From: Acidobacteriota bacterium
GTDB lineage: Bacteria > Acidobacteriota > Terriglobia > Acidiferrales > UBA7541
Direction of reading: 5' to 3'
Assembly: GCA_003167215.1 (NCBI GenBank)
Contig: PMTV01000049.1
Location: 298 to 64,297 of the forward strand
Length of the DNA: 64,000 nt
The notes under the pieces are model-generated. The model saw only the letters and a program-made list of their open reading frames with translations, did no database searches and was not told the origin of the DNA. Below, piece by piece: positions 47,267 to 56,987 of the stretch (its first letter is position 1; each line of letters opens with the position of its first letter). A program made the position numbers and the translations under genes.

Positions 47267-48982
47267 ATGCTGAGGATCATATCGTCCTTTAAATTGCAAA
47301 TCGGTTTTTGCGCGCTGGCCTTGGTGCTGGGGTCGCATCCTTGCTTCGCACAAACAAGCGGCCAAGCCTCCGGTCAACAGGCGAGCGCTGCGGATCAGCA
47401 AATACCCCCGGCCGTGGCGAAGAAGCTTGAGGCGATGGAAGCACGCATCGAGCAACTGGAAGCGGAGCTGAAGGCTCGTCCCGCGGAAGCGCCGCTATCG
47501 CCAAAAGCTTCGGCACCTGTCCCGTCTGCTCCTCCGGTAGCAACGTCCTCTTCCAGTACAGCAGCGACCTCCGCACCATTAACTGCGCAAGCGCAAAGCG
47601 AGCCAACGGCCGCGCAAACCCCCGCTGCCGCGGGCGGTAAAGTAGAGCCGTTTTCGGATGCGGACTGGACTTGGTTAAACGGCAATCCCCGCACTAAGGA
47701 TATATATTGGGACACGAAATTCTTTACGCCAGAGATCAGAACTGACACCGACTATGTTTTCGACTTCAACCATCCGACGGACCACTCGATGGGCGGCTCA
47801 AGTGAGCTTTTCCGGTCGCAAGAAGTCCAACTGGAGCAACTCGGGATCGGCGGCGACTTCCACTATGACAATGTTCGCGCCAGATTTATGACCCAGTTCG
47901 GCATGTATTCGGTGACCACGCCTCGGAATGACCCCAGCCCCGGGCATGGTCAATGGGATCTCGCCGATGCGTACCGCTACATATCAGAAGCATATGGTGG
48001 ATATCACTTCAACGTACTGGACGGGATCAACGTTGACGCCGGGATTTTCATGTCCTATGTCGGCCTGTTCAGTTACTACAACTTCGATAATTGGGCCTAT
48101 CAACCCTCCTACGTTTCCTCCAACACTCCATGGTTTTTCAATGGCGTGCGCGTACAAATTTTTCCCACGAAACATCTGAAGATTGAGCCCTGGTTCATCA
48201 ATGGTTGGCAAGCGTACGCCTCGGCCAATCACACACCGGGTCTCGGAGGCCAGCTCAAATGGACTCCCACAAGCTACATCAACGTCATCTCCAACAATTA
48301 TGGCTTGGGTGAGGATGACCTATTCGTTCCCCACCGAAAGCGCATCCACACCGACAACAGTATTGAGGTCAAGTACTACGACCGGCCGGGCCGGACGCTC
48401 GACAAGATGGCGTTCACACTCACAGGCGATTTGGGTTGTGAATACGGCAGTGGCGTAAGCTGCTACGGCGATCACAAAGGCGGACCCAAGCAGAGCTTCG
48501 TGGGATTCATGCTGTACAACCGCTTCTGGTTCCACAAAGACCTATTCGCCATAACGCTTGGTGGTGGAAAGATCAACAATCCGGGACGATATTTGGTACT
48601 GCTTCCGCCGATCAATGGAGAGACCGCCATTACGGCCTCGACGAATTCTCCATACTTTACGGAGAACCCTGGGAATCCCTTTAAAGCCTGGGATTCGTCA
48701 TTCACGTTTGACTACATGCCCAAGCAATACGTCACTTTTCGCTGGGAGTACGATTATCGCCACGCGAATGTGCCGTACTGGTCTGGCCGCGGCGGGATTA
48801 CGCCTCCCGGTGGGAATAACAACTTTCCCCAATTCTACGCCTGCAGTAACGGTTCCTCGTCCGGGCAAACAAGCCTGGGCCCGGCGGAAACGGCCTGCGG
48901 CGGCGGACTCAGTAGCGTGTGGTTCCCGGATCTTCGCAGGGATGAATCGTTTATTGATATGTCCATCATGGTGAAATTCTAG
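47267..48982 (+). CDS. OmpL-like beta-barrel porin of the kdp block
   Basis: 571 residues: signal peptide (FCALALVLGSHPCFAQ), a coiled coil (VAKKLEAMEARIEQLEAELK, about 47-70), a Ser/Ala/Pro linker and a barrel of the BBP2/OmpL type with many aromatic alternating strands (YISEAYGGYHFNVL, FVGFMLYNRFWFHKD) ending in MSIMVKF with a terminal Phe. GGGAGAAAA lies before the ATG. It is followed 48 bp later by the small peptide gene and kdpFABC in the same direction, suggesting outer-membrane entry for the solute pumped by Kdp. Confidence 0.88.
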   Translation: MLRIISSFKLQIGFCALALVLGSHPCFAQTSGQASGQQASAADQQIPPAVAKKLEAMEARIEQLEAELKARPAEAPLSPKASAPVPSAPPVATSSSSTAATSAPLTAQAQSEPTAAQTPAAAGGKVEPFSDADWTWLNGNPRTKDIYWDTKFFTPEIRTDTDYVFDFNHPTDHSMGGSSELFRSQEVQLEQLGIGGDFHYDNVRARFMTQFGMYSVTTPRNDPSPGHGQWDLADAYRYISEAYGGYHFNVLDGINVDAGIFMSYVGLFSYYNFDNWAYQPSYVSSNTPWFFNGVRVQIFPTKHLKIEPWFINGWQAYASANHTPGLGGQLKWTPTSYINVISNNYGLGEDDLFVPHRKRIHTDNSIEVKYYDRPGRTLDKMAFTLTGDLGCEYGSGVSCYGDHKGGPKQSFVGFMLYNRFWFHKDLFAITLGGGKINNPGRYLVLLPPINGETAITASTNSPYFTENPGNPFKAWDSSFTFDYMPKQYVTFRWEYDYRHANVPYWSGRGGITPPGGNNNFPQFYACSNGSSSGQTSLGPAETACGGGLSSVWFPDLRRDESFIDMSIMVKF

Positions 48983-49030
48983 ACTGCCGGAACACTGGGT
49001 CTCTCTAGGCGAGCGGAGGAGCAAGTAACG

Positions 49031-49117
49031 ATGCGCGATTTTATTTTTGTGATGTGCACGATTGGTTTTTTCGTCGCGGCGATTGTGTACGTGTGGGGCT
49101 GTGACCGGCTGAAGTAA
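49031..49117 (+). CDS. 28-residue membrane peptide between porin and kdpF
   Basis: ATG 49031 to TAA 49117, preceded by GGAGGAG at nine bases. The peptide is one membrane segment (FIFVMCTIGFFVAAIVYVWG) with a short polar CDRLK end. It is as long as KdpF but different in sequence, and kdpF itself starts 12 bp later. The strong SD, tight spacing and lack of any other reading make it a likely real gene and a second small Kdp-associated subunit. Confidence 0.7.
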   Translation: MRDFIFVMCTIGFFVAAIVYVWGCDRLK

Positions 49118-49129
49118 GGAGTACATGAA

Positions 49130-49216
49130 ATGACGGGGAATGTAATTTTATTGGGAGTTTGCGTGCTGTTGCTCGCTTACCTGGTGGCGGCGCTGCTCTG
49201 GCCGGAGAAATTTTAA
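49130..49216 (+). CDS. kdpF: Potassium-transporting ATPase small subunit KdpF
   Basis: 28 residues: one membrane helix (VILLGVCVLLLAYLVAALLWPEKF) ending in the WPE-F signature that is typical for KdpF. It stabilises the KdpFABC complex in the membrane. An AAGGAG SD lies nine bases before the ATG; the stop is two bases before the kdpA start. Confidence 0.93.
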   Translation: MTGNVILLGVCVLLLAYLVAALLWPEKF

Positions 49217-49218
49217 TT

Positions 49219-50991
49219 ATGACTGCGAATGGCTGGTTTCAAATCGGACTTTTTTTGCTCATTATTTTTGCGTTGACCAAGCCGATGGGCGTTTTTATGG
49301 CTCGCGTATTCGACGGGGGGAAAACATTTCTCGACCCGATGTTGCGTCCGCTCGAGCGATTGCTGTACCGCGTCACCGGCGTGGACGATACGAGAGAAAT
49401 GCGCTGGACGGAATACGCGATAGCCATGCTTCTTTTCAGCGGCGTATCCATGGTCGTTCTCTATCTGATCCAGCGTTTCCAGGCCTGGCTGCCATGGAAT
49501 CCCCAACACTGGACGAACGTGGCCCCGGATTTGGCGTTTAACACCGCCGCGTCGTTTACGACGAATACGAACTGGCAAGCCTATTCGGGCGAAACGACGA
49601 TGAGTTATTTCACCCAGATGGCCGGGCTTGCCTATCACAATTTCATGTCCGCTGCGACAGGGATAGCCCTGGCGATAGCTGTGATCCGCGGCATTGCCCG
49701 GCGCGAGAAAGAGACCCTCGGAAACTTTTGGGTGGATCTCACACGCGCAATCTTGTGGGTTCTGCTGCCCGCTTGCATTGTGATTGCATTGTTTTTCGTA
49801 TCACAAGGAATGATTCAGAATTTCAAGCCGTACGTCACCACACAGCTTTTGGATCCGCAGACCGTGCAAGTAACCGGCGCGGACGGAAAAACGACACAAC
49901 AGCGAATAACCGAGCAATTGATTCCCCAGGGTCCGGTGGCATCCCAGGAAGTTATCAAGATGTTCGGCACGAACGGAGGTGGGTTTTTCAACGCCAATAG
50001 CGCGCACCCCTATGAGAATCCCAATCCGCTCACGAACTTCATTCAGATAATCCTAATTTTCGCCATTCCCGCGGGACTTACCTACACGCTGGGCCGCATG
50101 ACCGGCTCGCAGAAGCACGGATGGGCGGTGTGGAGCGCCATGGCCGCGCTCTTTGTTGCCGGCGTGATCTGCGCTTACACGGCGGAATCGAGAGGAAATC
50201 CGCTACTTCACGGCACGGACCAAAAAGTAAGCGCCACTCAGCCGGGCGGCAATATGGAAGGAAAAGAGGTGCGCTTCGGGATCGCGAATTCAGCGCTCTT
50301 TGCCACAGTAACGACAGATGCAAGCTGCGGGGCGGTGAACGGGATGCACGATTCCTTCACGCCGCTCGGCGGAATGATACCGCTGATTAACATGATGCTG
50401 GGCGAAGTGGTATTCGGGGGAGTGGGCGCCGGACTCTACGGCGTACTGGTGATGGTAATCCTGGCCGTATTCATCGCTGGATTGATGGTTGGTCGAACGC
50501 CCGAATATCTCGGCAAGAAAATCGAAGCATACGACGTGAAAATGGCCATGCTTTCGGTGCTCATTTTCTCTCTGATCATACTTATTTTCACGGCCATCGG
50601 AGTAGTGACCTCCTACGGAAAAGCCGGCATTTCAAATCCCGGGCCTCATGGATTATCCCAGATTTTGTACGCCTACACGTCGGGAGCGGCGAATAACGGA
50701 TCGGCATTCGGTGGAGGAAACTGGAATTCGCTTTGGTACAACGTCACCATGTCGTTCGACATGTTGCTTGGAAGATTTTTCATGGTTATTCCCGTGCTGG
50801 CGATTGCAGGGAGTCTGGCGCGAAAGAAAATCGTGCCGGAATCCGCTGGGACTTTCCCGGTAACTACGCCCTTATTCTCGGCTCTGTTGGTTTCGGTCGT
50901 CCTGATCGTCAGTGCGCTGACGTTTTTCCCGGCCCTTAGTCTGGGGCCGATTCTGGAGCACTTATTGATGAACGCTGGAAAGGTCTTTTAA
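49219..50991 (+). CDS. kdpA: Potassium-transporting ATPase subunit KdpA
   Basis: 590 residues from the ATG at 49219, directly after the kdpF stop (the frame could run 20 codons further upstream into kdpF, but [19 protein letters not shown] is the usual N-terminus). KdpA is the channel-like K+-binding subunit related to Trk/HKT. Selectivity-filter type loops are seen ([50 protein letters not shown]). The GGAGAAA SD overlaps the kdpF end. Confidence 0.97.
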   Translation: MTANGWFQIGLFLLIIFALTKPMGVFMARVFDGGKTFLDPMLRPLERLLYRVTGVDDTREMRWTEYAIAMLLFSGVSMVVLYLIQRFQAWLPWNPQHWTNVAPDLAFNTAASFTTNTNWQAYSGETTMSYFTQMAGLAYHNFMSAATGIALAIAVIRGIARREKETLGNFWVDLTRAILWVLLPACIVIALFFVSQGMIQNFKPYVTTQLLDPQTVQVTGADGKTTQQRITEQLIPQGPVASQEVIKMFGTNGGGFFNANSAHPYENPNPLTNFIQIILIFAIPAGLTYTLGRMTGSQKHGWAVWSAMAALFVAGVICAYTAESRGNPLLHGTDQKVSATQPGGNMEGKEVRFGIANSALFATVTTDASCGAVNGMHDSFTPLGGMIPLINMMLGEVVFGGVGAGLYGVLVMVILAVFIAGLMVGRTPEYLGKKIEAYDVKMAMLSVLIFSLIILIFTAIGVVTSYGKAGISNPGPHGLSQILYAYTSGAANNGSAFGGGNWNSLWYNVTMSFDMLLGRFFMVIPVLAIAGSLARKKIVPESAGTFPVTTPLFSALLVSVVLIVSALTFFPALSLGPILEHLLMNAGKVF

Positions 50992-50998
50992 GGCTACG

Positions 50999-53047
50999 AT
51001 GACAATTACTTCCAATACAGTAAAGAAATCTCTCTGGACCTCCGGAATTATCGGCGTTGCCGTGAAGGATTCATTCGTAAAGCTGAATCCTCGCACGCTG
51101 ATGAAGAACCCGGTCATGTTCGTGGTGGAGGTGGGGTCCGTCGTCACTAGCGTCGGGCTCATAAGCGATTTGGTGCGCCACAACGGCAACTTCGGATTCG
51201 AGCTTCAGATCACGCTGTGGCTCTGGTTCACGGTCCTCTTTGCGAATTTCGCCGAAGCCATGGCTGAGGGACGTGGAAAGGCTCAGGCCGAAACGTTGCG
51301 CAAAGCTCGCCTGGAAACAATGGCCAAGCGGATGAAACCGGACGGCACCTTGGAAGAGGTCTCCGGGTCGAAGTTGAGAGTCGGAGACTTAGTGGTCATT
51401 GCTGCGGGAGAATTCATACCCGGAGACGGCGAAGTGGTAGTCGGCGTGGCCTCGGTGGACGAATCCGCTATCACCGGAGAATCCGCTCCAGTCATCCGCG
51501 AGTCCGGCGGCGACCGCTCGGCGGTCACCGGTGGGACGCGCGTGCTCTCCGATCAAATCACCGTGAAAATCACAGCGAATCCGGGAGAAACATTCCTGGA
51601 TAGAATGATCAAGCTTGTCGAGGGCGCCGAGCGCCAGAAAACTCCGAACGAAATTGCCCTCAATATTCTCCTCGCCGGACTGACAATTATTTTCCTGCTC
51701 GCCGTGGTCACACTTCAGCCCATGGCTATTTATAGCGGCGCTCCTCAATCGGTCTTCGTTTTGATCGCGTTGCTGGTCTGCTTGATTCCTACCACTATCG
51801 GCGGGCTGCTATCCGCCATCGGAATCGCGGGAATGGACCGCGTGGTGCAGAGGAACGTGCTTGCAATGTCGGGAAGGGCCGTAGAAGCGGCGGGGGATGT
51901 GGACACTTTGCTGCTCGACAAGACCGGCACAATCACGCTGGGGAATCGTCGCGCAACAGAACTCGTTCCGGCACCCGGCGTGAAGGAACAAGACCTTGCG
52001 GATGCAGCGCAACTTGCTTCGCTGGCTGACGAGACTCCGGAAGGTCGCTCGATCGTCGTTCTGGCCAAGGAAAAATACAACCTGCGCGGCCGGGAGCTTT
52101 CGTCCTACGCCGCTACCTTTATTCCATTTTCCGCGCAAACCAGAATGTCAGGAGTAGATCTCGACGGGCGCGAAATCCGCAAAGGCGCTCCGGACGCCAT
52201 CCTTCAATACTGTGCTCAGCCCGGCGGCCGCGCTCCAGTTGAGGTGGAAGAAACGGTCAAGGCGATTTCAAATGCCGGAGGCACGCCGCTGCTGGTGGCG
52301 GAAGATCGCCGCGTGCTGGGAACCATCTACCTGAAGGATATCGTGAAAGGCGGGATGCGCGAACGGTTCGATCAACTGCGCGCGATGGGAATTCGAACGG
52401 TGATGATTACCGGCGATAATCCGCTGACGGCGGCTGCCATTGCGCGAGAGGCCGGGGTGGATGATTTTCTGGCGCAAGCGAAACCCGAGGACAAACTTGC
52501 GCTGATTCGCCGCGAGCAGGCCAAAGGCAAACTAGTAGCTATGACGGGAGACGGCACAAATGACGCTCCCGCATTGGCTCAAGCGGACGTCGGCGTGGCC
52601 ATGAACGCGGGAACGCAAGCCGCAAAAGAAGCCGGCAACATGGTCGATCTCGATTCCAATCCCACGAAGTTGATCGAGATTGTGGAAATCGGCAAGCAAC
52701 TGCTGATCACTCGAGGCGCGCTGACGACGTTTTCTGTTGCCAATGACGTCGCAAAATATTTCGCCATCATTCCGGCGATGTTTGCAGGAGCATTCCCGCA
52801 ACTCGGCGTACTGAACGTGATGAGTTTGAAGACGCCGCAGTCGGCCGTGCTTTCCGCGGTGATTTTCAATGCGCTGATTATTATCGCTCTGGTCCCGCTT
52901 GCTCTGCGGGGCGTGAAGTACGTCCCGGCGGGCGCGGAAGAACTGCTGCGCCGAAATCTGTTGATCTATGGACTGGGAGGCGTGATCGCCCCATTTCTGG
53001 GAATCAAGTTGATTGACGAGATCATCACTCATATTGGTCTGGCATGA
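50999..53047 (+). CDS. kdpB: Potassium-transporting P-type ATPase subunit KdpB
   Basis: 682 residues, P-type ATPase. The phosphorylated Asp307 lies in [14 protein letters not shown], the same number as in E. coli KdpB. Other signatures are TGES in the actuator domain ([12 protein letters not shown]), KGAPDAIL in the nucleotide domain and [18 protein letters not shown] in the P-domain. Energises K+ uptake with KdpA. Seven bases after kdpA. Confidence 0.98.
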   Translation: MTITSNTVKKSLWTSGIIGVAVKDSFVKLNPRTLMKNPVMFVVEVGSVVTSVGLISDLVRHNGNFGFELQITLWLWFTVLFANFAEAMAEGRGKAQAETLRKARLETMAKRMKPDGTLEEVSGSKLRVGDLVVIAAGEFIPGDGEVVVGVASVDESAITGESAPVIRESGGDRSAVTGGTRVLSDQITVKITANPGETFLDRMIKLVEGAERQKTPNEIALNILLAGLTIIFLLAVVTLQPMAIYSGAPQSVFVLIALLVCLIPTTIGGLLSAIGIAGMDRVVQRNVLAMSGRAVEAAGDVDTLLLDKTGTITLGNRRATELVPAPGVKEQDLADAAQLASLADETPEGRSIVVLAKEKYNLRGRELSSYAATFIPFSAQTRMSGVDLDGREIRKGAPDAILQYCAQPGGRAPVEVEETVKAISNAGGTPLLVAEDRRVLGTIYLKDIVKGGMRERFDQLRAMGIRTVMITGDNPLTAAAIAREAGVDDFLAQAKPEDKLALIRREQAKGKLVAMTGDGTNDAPALAQADVGVAMNAGTQAAKEAGNMVDLDSNPTKLIEIVEIGKQLLITRGALTTFSVANDVAKYFAIIPAMFAGAFPQLGVLNVMSLKTPQSAVLSAVIFNALIIIALVPLALRGVKYVPAGAEELLRRNLLIYGLGGVIAPFLGIKLIDEIITHIGLA

Positions 53048-53054
53048 GGACAAC

Positions 53055-53630
53055 GTGAAAAGAAATCTGCTGATTTCGATTTGGATGACACTGGCTACCA
53101 CGGTGCTTCTCGGGATCGTCTATCCGCTGGTCGTCACCGGACTTGCCCAGGTGCTATATCCCCGCCGGGCAAACGGAGAACTGATTGAGTCTCGCGGCAA
53201 GCTGGTGGGTTCGCGTCTGATTGGACAGCCCTTCACGTCTCCGGGCTATTTTCATTCCAGGCCTTCCGCGGCAGGTCCGGCAGGCTACGATCCCACGCAA
53301 TCGGGCGGATCGAATCTCGCTCCCACAAATAAAGCGTTGCTCGACCGCGTTTCTGCAAGCGTGCAGACGCTGCACGCCGAGAATCCAAACGCCCCGATCC
53401 CGATCGATCTGGTCACCGCATCGGCGTCCGGCTTGGATCCGGACATCTCCCCGGCTGCGGCAGAGTTTCAGATTCCTCGCGTGGCAAAAGAACGCAAGAT
53501 GAATCAGGACGACCTGCGAGCGCTCGTGCAGCAGCACACCGAGCAACGCCAGTTCGGATTTCTTGGCGAGCCGCGTGTAAATGTTCTCGGACTTAATCTG
53601 GAACTAGACCAAATTCACGCGATACAATGA
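53055..53630 (+). CDS. kdpC: Potassium-transporting ATPase subunit KdpC
   Basis: 191 residues starting with GTG at 53055, chosen because GAGGA lies four bases upstream and the frame would otherwise begin inside kdpB. A single N-terminal membrane segment (TTVLLGIVYPLVVTGLAQ), then the periplasmic domain with GSRLIGQPFTSPGYFHSRPSA and SGLDPDISPAAAEFQIPRVAK, both typical. It stabilises and stimulates KdpB. Ends 16 bp from the convergent kdpE stop. Confidence 0.96.
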   Translation: MKRNLLISIWMTLATTVLLGIVYPLVVTGLAQVLYPRRANGELIESRGKLVGSRLIGQPFTSPGYFHSRPSAAGPAGYDPTQSGGSNLAPTNKALLDRVSASVQTLHAENPNAPIPIDLVTASASGLDPDISPAAAEFQIPRVAKERKMNQDDLRALVQQHTEQRQFGFLGEPRVNVLGLNLELDQIHAIQ

Positions 53631-53646
53631 ATATTATTTTTCCGGA

Positions 53647-54345
53647 TCAGTGGTCAGTGGCTTGCGGCGGATTGAATTTATACCCGACCCAGGGCTCCGT
53701 GTGGATGTAGCGAGGCTTGCGCGGATCCGGCTCGATCTTTTTTCTCAGTTGATTGATGAATACACGCAGGTACTCCGTTTCTTCGCCGTAATCCGGCCCC
53801 CACACGGCCTGTAGCAGGCGGCGATGCCCCAGCGTCTTTCCCTGATTTGCAACGAGATGCCGCAGCAGCTCGAACTCTTTTGGAGTAAGCCGAACCGGAT
53901 TGTTCTTCACCATGACCACGCGTTTTTCGAAGTCAATCTGGAGATCGTCCGTCAGGAAGGGCGGCGCGGCATCGCCAGGCGCGCTCCGCCTGAGCGCGGC
54001 GCGGATGCGCGCCATTAATTCCTGCACACCGAAGGGCTTCACTACGTAGTCGTCCGCGCCGGCGTCGAGCGCCTGCACTTTGTCACGTTCGCTGTTTCGG
54101 ATGGTGAGCATGATGATGGGCACGTCGCTGGAAGTCCGGATTTCCGCGCAGGTTTCAATGCCTGAAATTCCCGGCATGTTCACATCGAGGATAATAAGGT
54201 CAGGCCGCTCAGCGCGAAGCTTTTCGAGAGCTTCCTCTCCGCTGGCGGCTTCTACAACGGTATAACCGTGCGAAGTAAGGGTGGTGAGCATGACGCGGCG
54301 AATTTGGGGTTCGTCGTCAACGATCAGAATGGTCGCGGTGCTCAT
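53647..54345 (-). CDS. kdpE: KdpE response regulator
   Basis: 232 residues: receiver domain with acidic pocket DDE (10-12), phosphorylated Asp54 in ILDVNMPG and switch Lys in VVKPFG, followed by an OmpR/PhoB-type winged helix (FELLRHLVANQGKTLGHRRLL...RVFINQLRKKIEPDP). It should activate the adjacent kdp genes. Its ATG overlaps the stop of the kinase gene by four bases (ATGA). Confidence 0.95.
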   Translation of the reverse strand: MSTATILIVDDEPQIRRVMLTTLTSHGYTVVEAASGEEALEKLRAERPDLIILDVNMPGISGIETCAEIRTSSDVPIIMLTIRNSERDKVQALDAGADDYVVKPFGVQELMARIRAALRRSAPGDAAPPFLTDDLQIDFEKRVVMVKNNPVRLTPKEFELLRHLVANQGKTLGHRRLLQAVWGPDYGEETEYLRVFINQLRKKIEPDPRKPRYIHTEPWVGYKFNPPQATDH

Positions 54346-55811
54346 GAGCTTCCCGGGCGTGTGTGATCGATCGGCAACGTGAAGGAGAAGACGGAACCTT
54401 GGCCACGCTGGCTGGTTAGGTTCATCGATCCTCCATGAGCCACCACGATTGCTTTGGCAATCGGCAGGCCCATTCCTGTTCCCTGAACCAAGAAGCGCTG
54501 ATCCTTGCCGCGATAAAATTTCTCAAAGATCAGGCTTTGCTCCAGGTCGTCGATTCCGGCGCCGCGATCGGCCACGCTGGTGGCCAGAAAATCTCCGCTT
54601 AGCTCCGCCGTAATCGTAATGGGTTCGTCGGCTGGGGAGTATTGATTGGCGTTCTCAATTAGATGCGAAAGAGCCTCTTTCACCAGCTCGAGATCAACTC
54701 GAACGCGCGGAAGTCCGGTCGCAACCACGACTCGCACCGTGCGATTGCCCAGTGTGGACTTGCATCGGATCAAAGCGGCGTCAATCACGTTTTCGATGGA
54801 TGTGGATTCAAACTTGAGCTGCACTTCGCCCGCATCGAGACGTGCCATCTCGGCGGCTTCGCCAACCAGCCGGTTCAACCGGTCGCTTTCTTCATTGATG
54901 ACGACGAGAAGATCTTGCCGTTGCGCGTCGCTAAGCCCCGCGTTGGTCAAAAGGTTTGTCACCGAAGCTTTAATCGACGTGAGCGGAGTTCGCAGGTTGT
55001 GCGTGACCGACTCAGTCAGAGCCGTACGCAAACGCTCGCCCTCGCGCGTGGCTTCGGTTTGTCCCAGTTGCTCGATCGCACGGGCACGCTCCATGGCCAC
55101 GGCGATCAACGTACCGATAGCCTCCAGCGTTTGGCGGGAAAGAGTCGACCCCGAAATTCCCAGGCTGCCGATCGGGCGTACCCCTAGCCGAACCGGAACG
55201 AAGCAGAGACTGTTCGGAACGTCAATCACGGGCTCTTCACGAGCCACGATGGCTTTCAGGCTGTCGATATCCAGGCGCGGGATCACCGGGCCTGAGCGGT
55301 ACACTTTCTGTTTTTCGGAGAGCAACAAAGCCGCTGCGCCCACTTCAAACGTATTCACAATCTGCGCAGGAATTCGGTTGAGTAGCTGAATCACGTTGCC
55401 GGATTCGAGCAGACCCTGGCTGAAGGCATATAATTTTTCGATCTCTCGCCTTCGCGCGGAAGCGTCTTCAGCCTTTTGGCGCGCGCGTGTGGATAGAGTG
55501 CTGGCAATGACGGAAACCACGAGGAAAGCGAAAAGTGCGACCCAGTTCTGCGGATCGGCAACCGTGAATTTTCCTACTGGCGGAAGGAAGTAATAATTGA
55601 ATGCCAGCATTGCCGCGATGGACATAAACACCGAGACGGGAATGCCCCAAACCGTGGAAACGGCTAAAATAGCGAGAAGAAATGTAAGAGCAACGGTAGT
55701 GGGATTGACCGGAAGCACGCGGCGGTAGAATAGGGAAATTCCGAGAACCAGACCTAAAGCCGCTGCAAACCTGAGAAAACGGTAGAGAAATGGCTCGCGC
55801 ACGTATGCCAT
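54342..55811 (-). CDS. KdpD C-terminal half: DUF4118-GAF-histidine kinase
   Basis: 489 residues. Four membrane segments of the DUF4118 domain (about 11-110, with FNYYFLPPVGKFTVADPQNW) are followed by a GAF domain (about 130-245), HisKA with His271 in THNLRTPL and a HATPase domain with N-box NANQYSP and GTGMGLPIAKAIV. This is the kinase part of KdpD without the N-terminal KdpD and USP domains, which are encoded by the neighbouring divergent gene. It should phosphorylate KdpE, with which it overlaps. The start ATG lies 45 bp from the most likely start of the divergent gene. Confidence 0.92.
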   Translation of the reverse strand: MAYVREPFLYRFLRFAAALGLVLGISLFYRRVLPVNPTTVALTFLLAILAVSTVWGIPVSVFMSIAAMLAFNYYFLPPVGKFTVADPQNWVALFAFLVVSVIASTLSTRARQKAEDASARRREIEKLYAFSQGLLESGNVIQLLNRIPAQIVNTFEVGAAALLLSEKQKVYRSGPVIPRLDIDSLKAIVAREEPVIDVPNSLCFVPVRLGVRPIGSLGISGSTLSRQTLEAIGTLIAVAMERARAIEQLGQTEATREGERLRTALTESVTHNLRTPLTSIKASVTNLLTNAGLSDAQRQDLLVVINEESDRLNRLVGEAAEMARLDAGEVQLKFESTSIENVIDAALIRCKSTLGNRTVRVVVATGLPRVRVDLELVKEALSHLIENANQYSPADEPITITAELSGDFLATSVADRGAGIDDLEQSLIFEKFYRGKDQRFLVQGTGMGLPIAKAIVVAHGGSMNLTSQRGQGSVFSFTLPIDHTRPGSS

Positions 55812-55855
55812 TCTATCGTAGCTTTACCACTCGCTCGCAGAAGAGATTAAACGGA

Positions 55856-56977
55856 ATGCCAAAGACTCCTGAAGAATGGCTGGCGGTATCGAAGCCGCCG
55901 GAAAAAACCAAGGGCATATTGAAGCTGTTTCTAGGCTATGCGCCCGGCGTTGGAAAAACGTACAGCATGCTGAGCGAGGCCATCCGGAGAAAGGGCCGGG
56001 GAGAAGACCTTGCGATCGGTGTGGTGGAGACGCACGGCAGAAAAGGCATCGCGGAATTGGTGCCTCAATTGGAGAGCATCCCGCGCCGCAAAATCGATTA
56101 CAAAGGCACAATTTTTGAAGAGATGGATACGGATGCGATCATCGCGCGAAATCCGCAGGTGGTTTTGGTGGACGAGCTAGCCCACACAAACATTCCCGGC
56201 AGCAAGCATCGCAAGCGCTATGAGGACGTGCTCGAACTCATCGAGGCGAAGATCGACGTTCTCTCAACTTTAAACATTCAGCACATCGAAAGCATTGCGC
56301 CCACCGTGCGGGCCATTACCGGAGTGCAAGTACGCGAAACCGTGCCGGATTGGGTCCTGCAAATGGCGGACGAAACGGTAATGATCGATTTGACTCCCGA
56401 GGCTCTGCAGAACCGCATGAAGCGTGGCGACGTTTACGGCGGCGAAAAAGTGGAACAAGCGCTTAAGAATTTTTTTCGCCGCGGTAACCTGATCGCTTTG
56501 CGCGAACTGGCCCTGCGTCAAGTGGCGGAACAAGTGGATCGCAGCTTGGAGTCCTACATGGTGGAAAAGGACATCCGCGAAAGCTGGGCTGTTCGCGAAC
56601 GCATCGCGGTGTGCATCAGCGGCAATCCGAAAGCGCAGTATCTGGTGGCGCGGGCAGCGCGCATGGCGCGTCGGATGGATGCGGAACTCTACGCCATCCA
56701 TGTTGACGATCGCCCAGTGGACGAACAGAGCGAGAAAGCCCTCGTTGCAAACTTGCAATTTGCGGAAAGCTTGGGCGCCAAGCCGGTGCGCCTGAAAGGC
56801 GAAAATATTGCCGACGCCACGGCGCAATTCGTGCGAGACAAACACGTAACCCAGGTAATTTTCGGCCGCTCGGCGGTTGAGGGCTGGCGGAAACTGCGTT
56901 ACATGAACGCCATCAATCGGTTCTTACGCGATGCGCCCGCGGTAGATGTTCACATCGTGACGCAAGAACCCGATTAG
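55856..56977 (+). CDS. KdpD N-terminal half: KdpD sensor domain plus USP domain
   Basis: 373 residues from the ATG at 55856, matched to the usual KdpD N-terminus about 20 residues before the core; upstream ATGs at 55790 and 55805 would overlap the divergent kinase gene. The KdpD domain carries Walker A GYAPGVGKT (27-35), VVETHGRKG, Walker B-like VVLVDELAHTN and the STLNIQHIESIAPTV segment. A USP-type domain starts near residue 230 (IAVCISGNPKAQYLVARAARMARRM) with GRSAVEGWRK near the end. It lacks any membrane or kinase domain and must act on the separately encoded kinase, perhaps binding nucleotides or c-di-AMP. Confidence 0.9.
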   Translation: MPKTPEEWLAVSKPPEKTKGILKLFLGYAPGVGKTYSMLSEAIRRKGRGEDLAIGVVETHGRKGIAELVPQLESIPRRKIDYKGTIFEEMDTDAIIARNPQVVLVDELAHTNIPGSKHRKRYEDVLELIEAKIDVLSTLNIQHIESIAPTVRAITGVQVRETVPDWVLQMADETVMIDLTPEALQNRMKRGDVYGGEKVEQALKNFFRRGNLIALRELALRQVAEQVDRSLESYMVEKDIRESWAVRERIAVCISGNPKAQYLVARAARMARRMDAELYAIHVDDRPVDEQSEKALVANLQFAESLGAKPVRLKGENIADATAQFVRDKHVTQVIFGRSAVEGWRKLRYMNAINRFLRDAPAVDVHIVTQEPD

Positions 56978-56987
56978 ACCGCCATTC

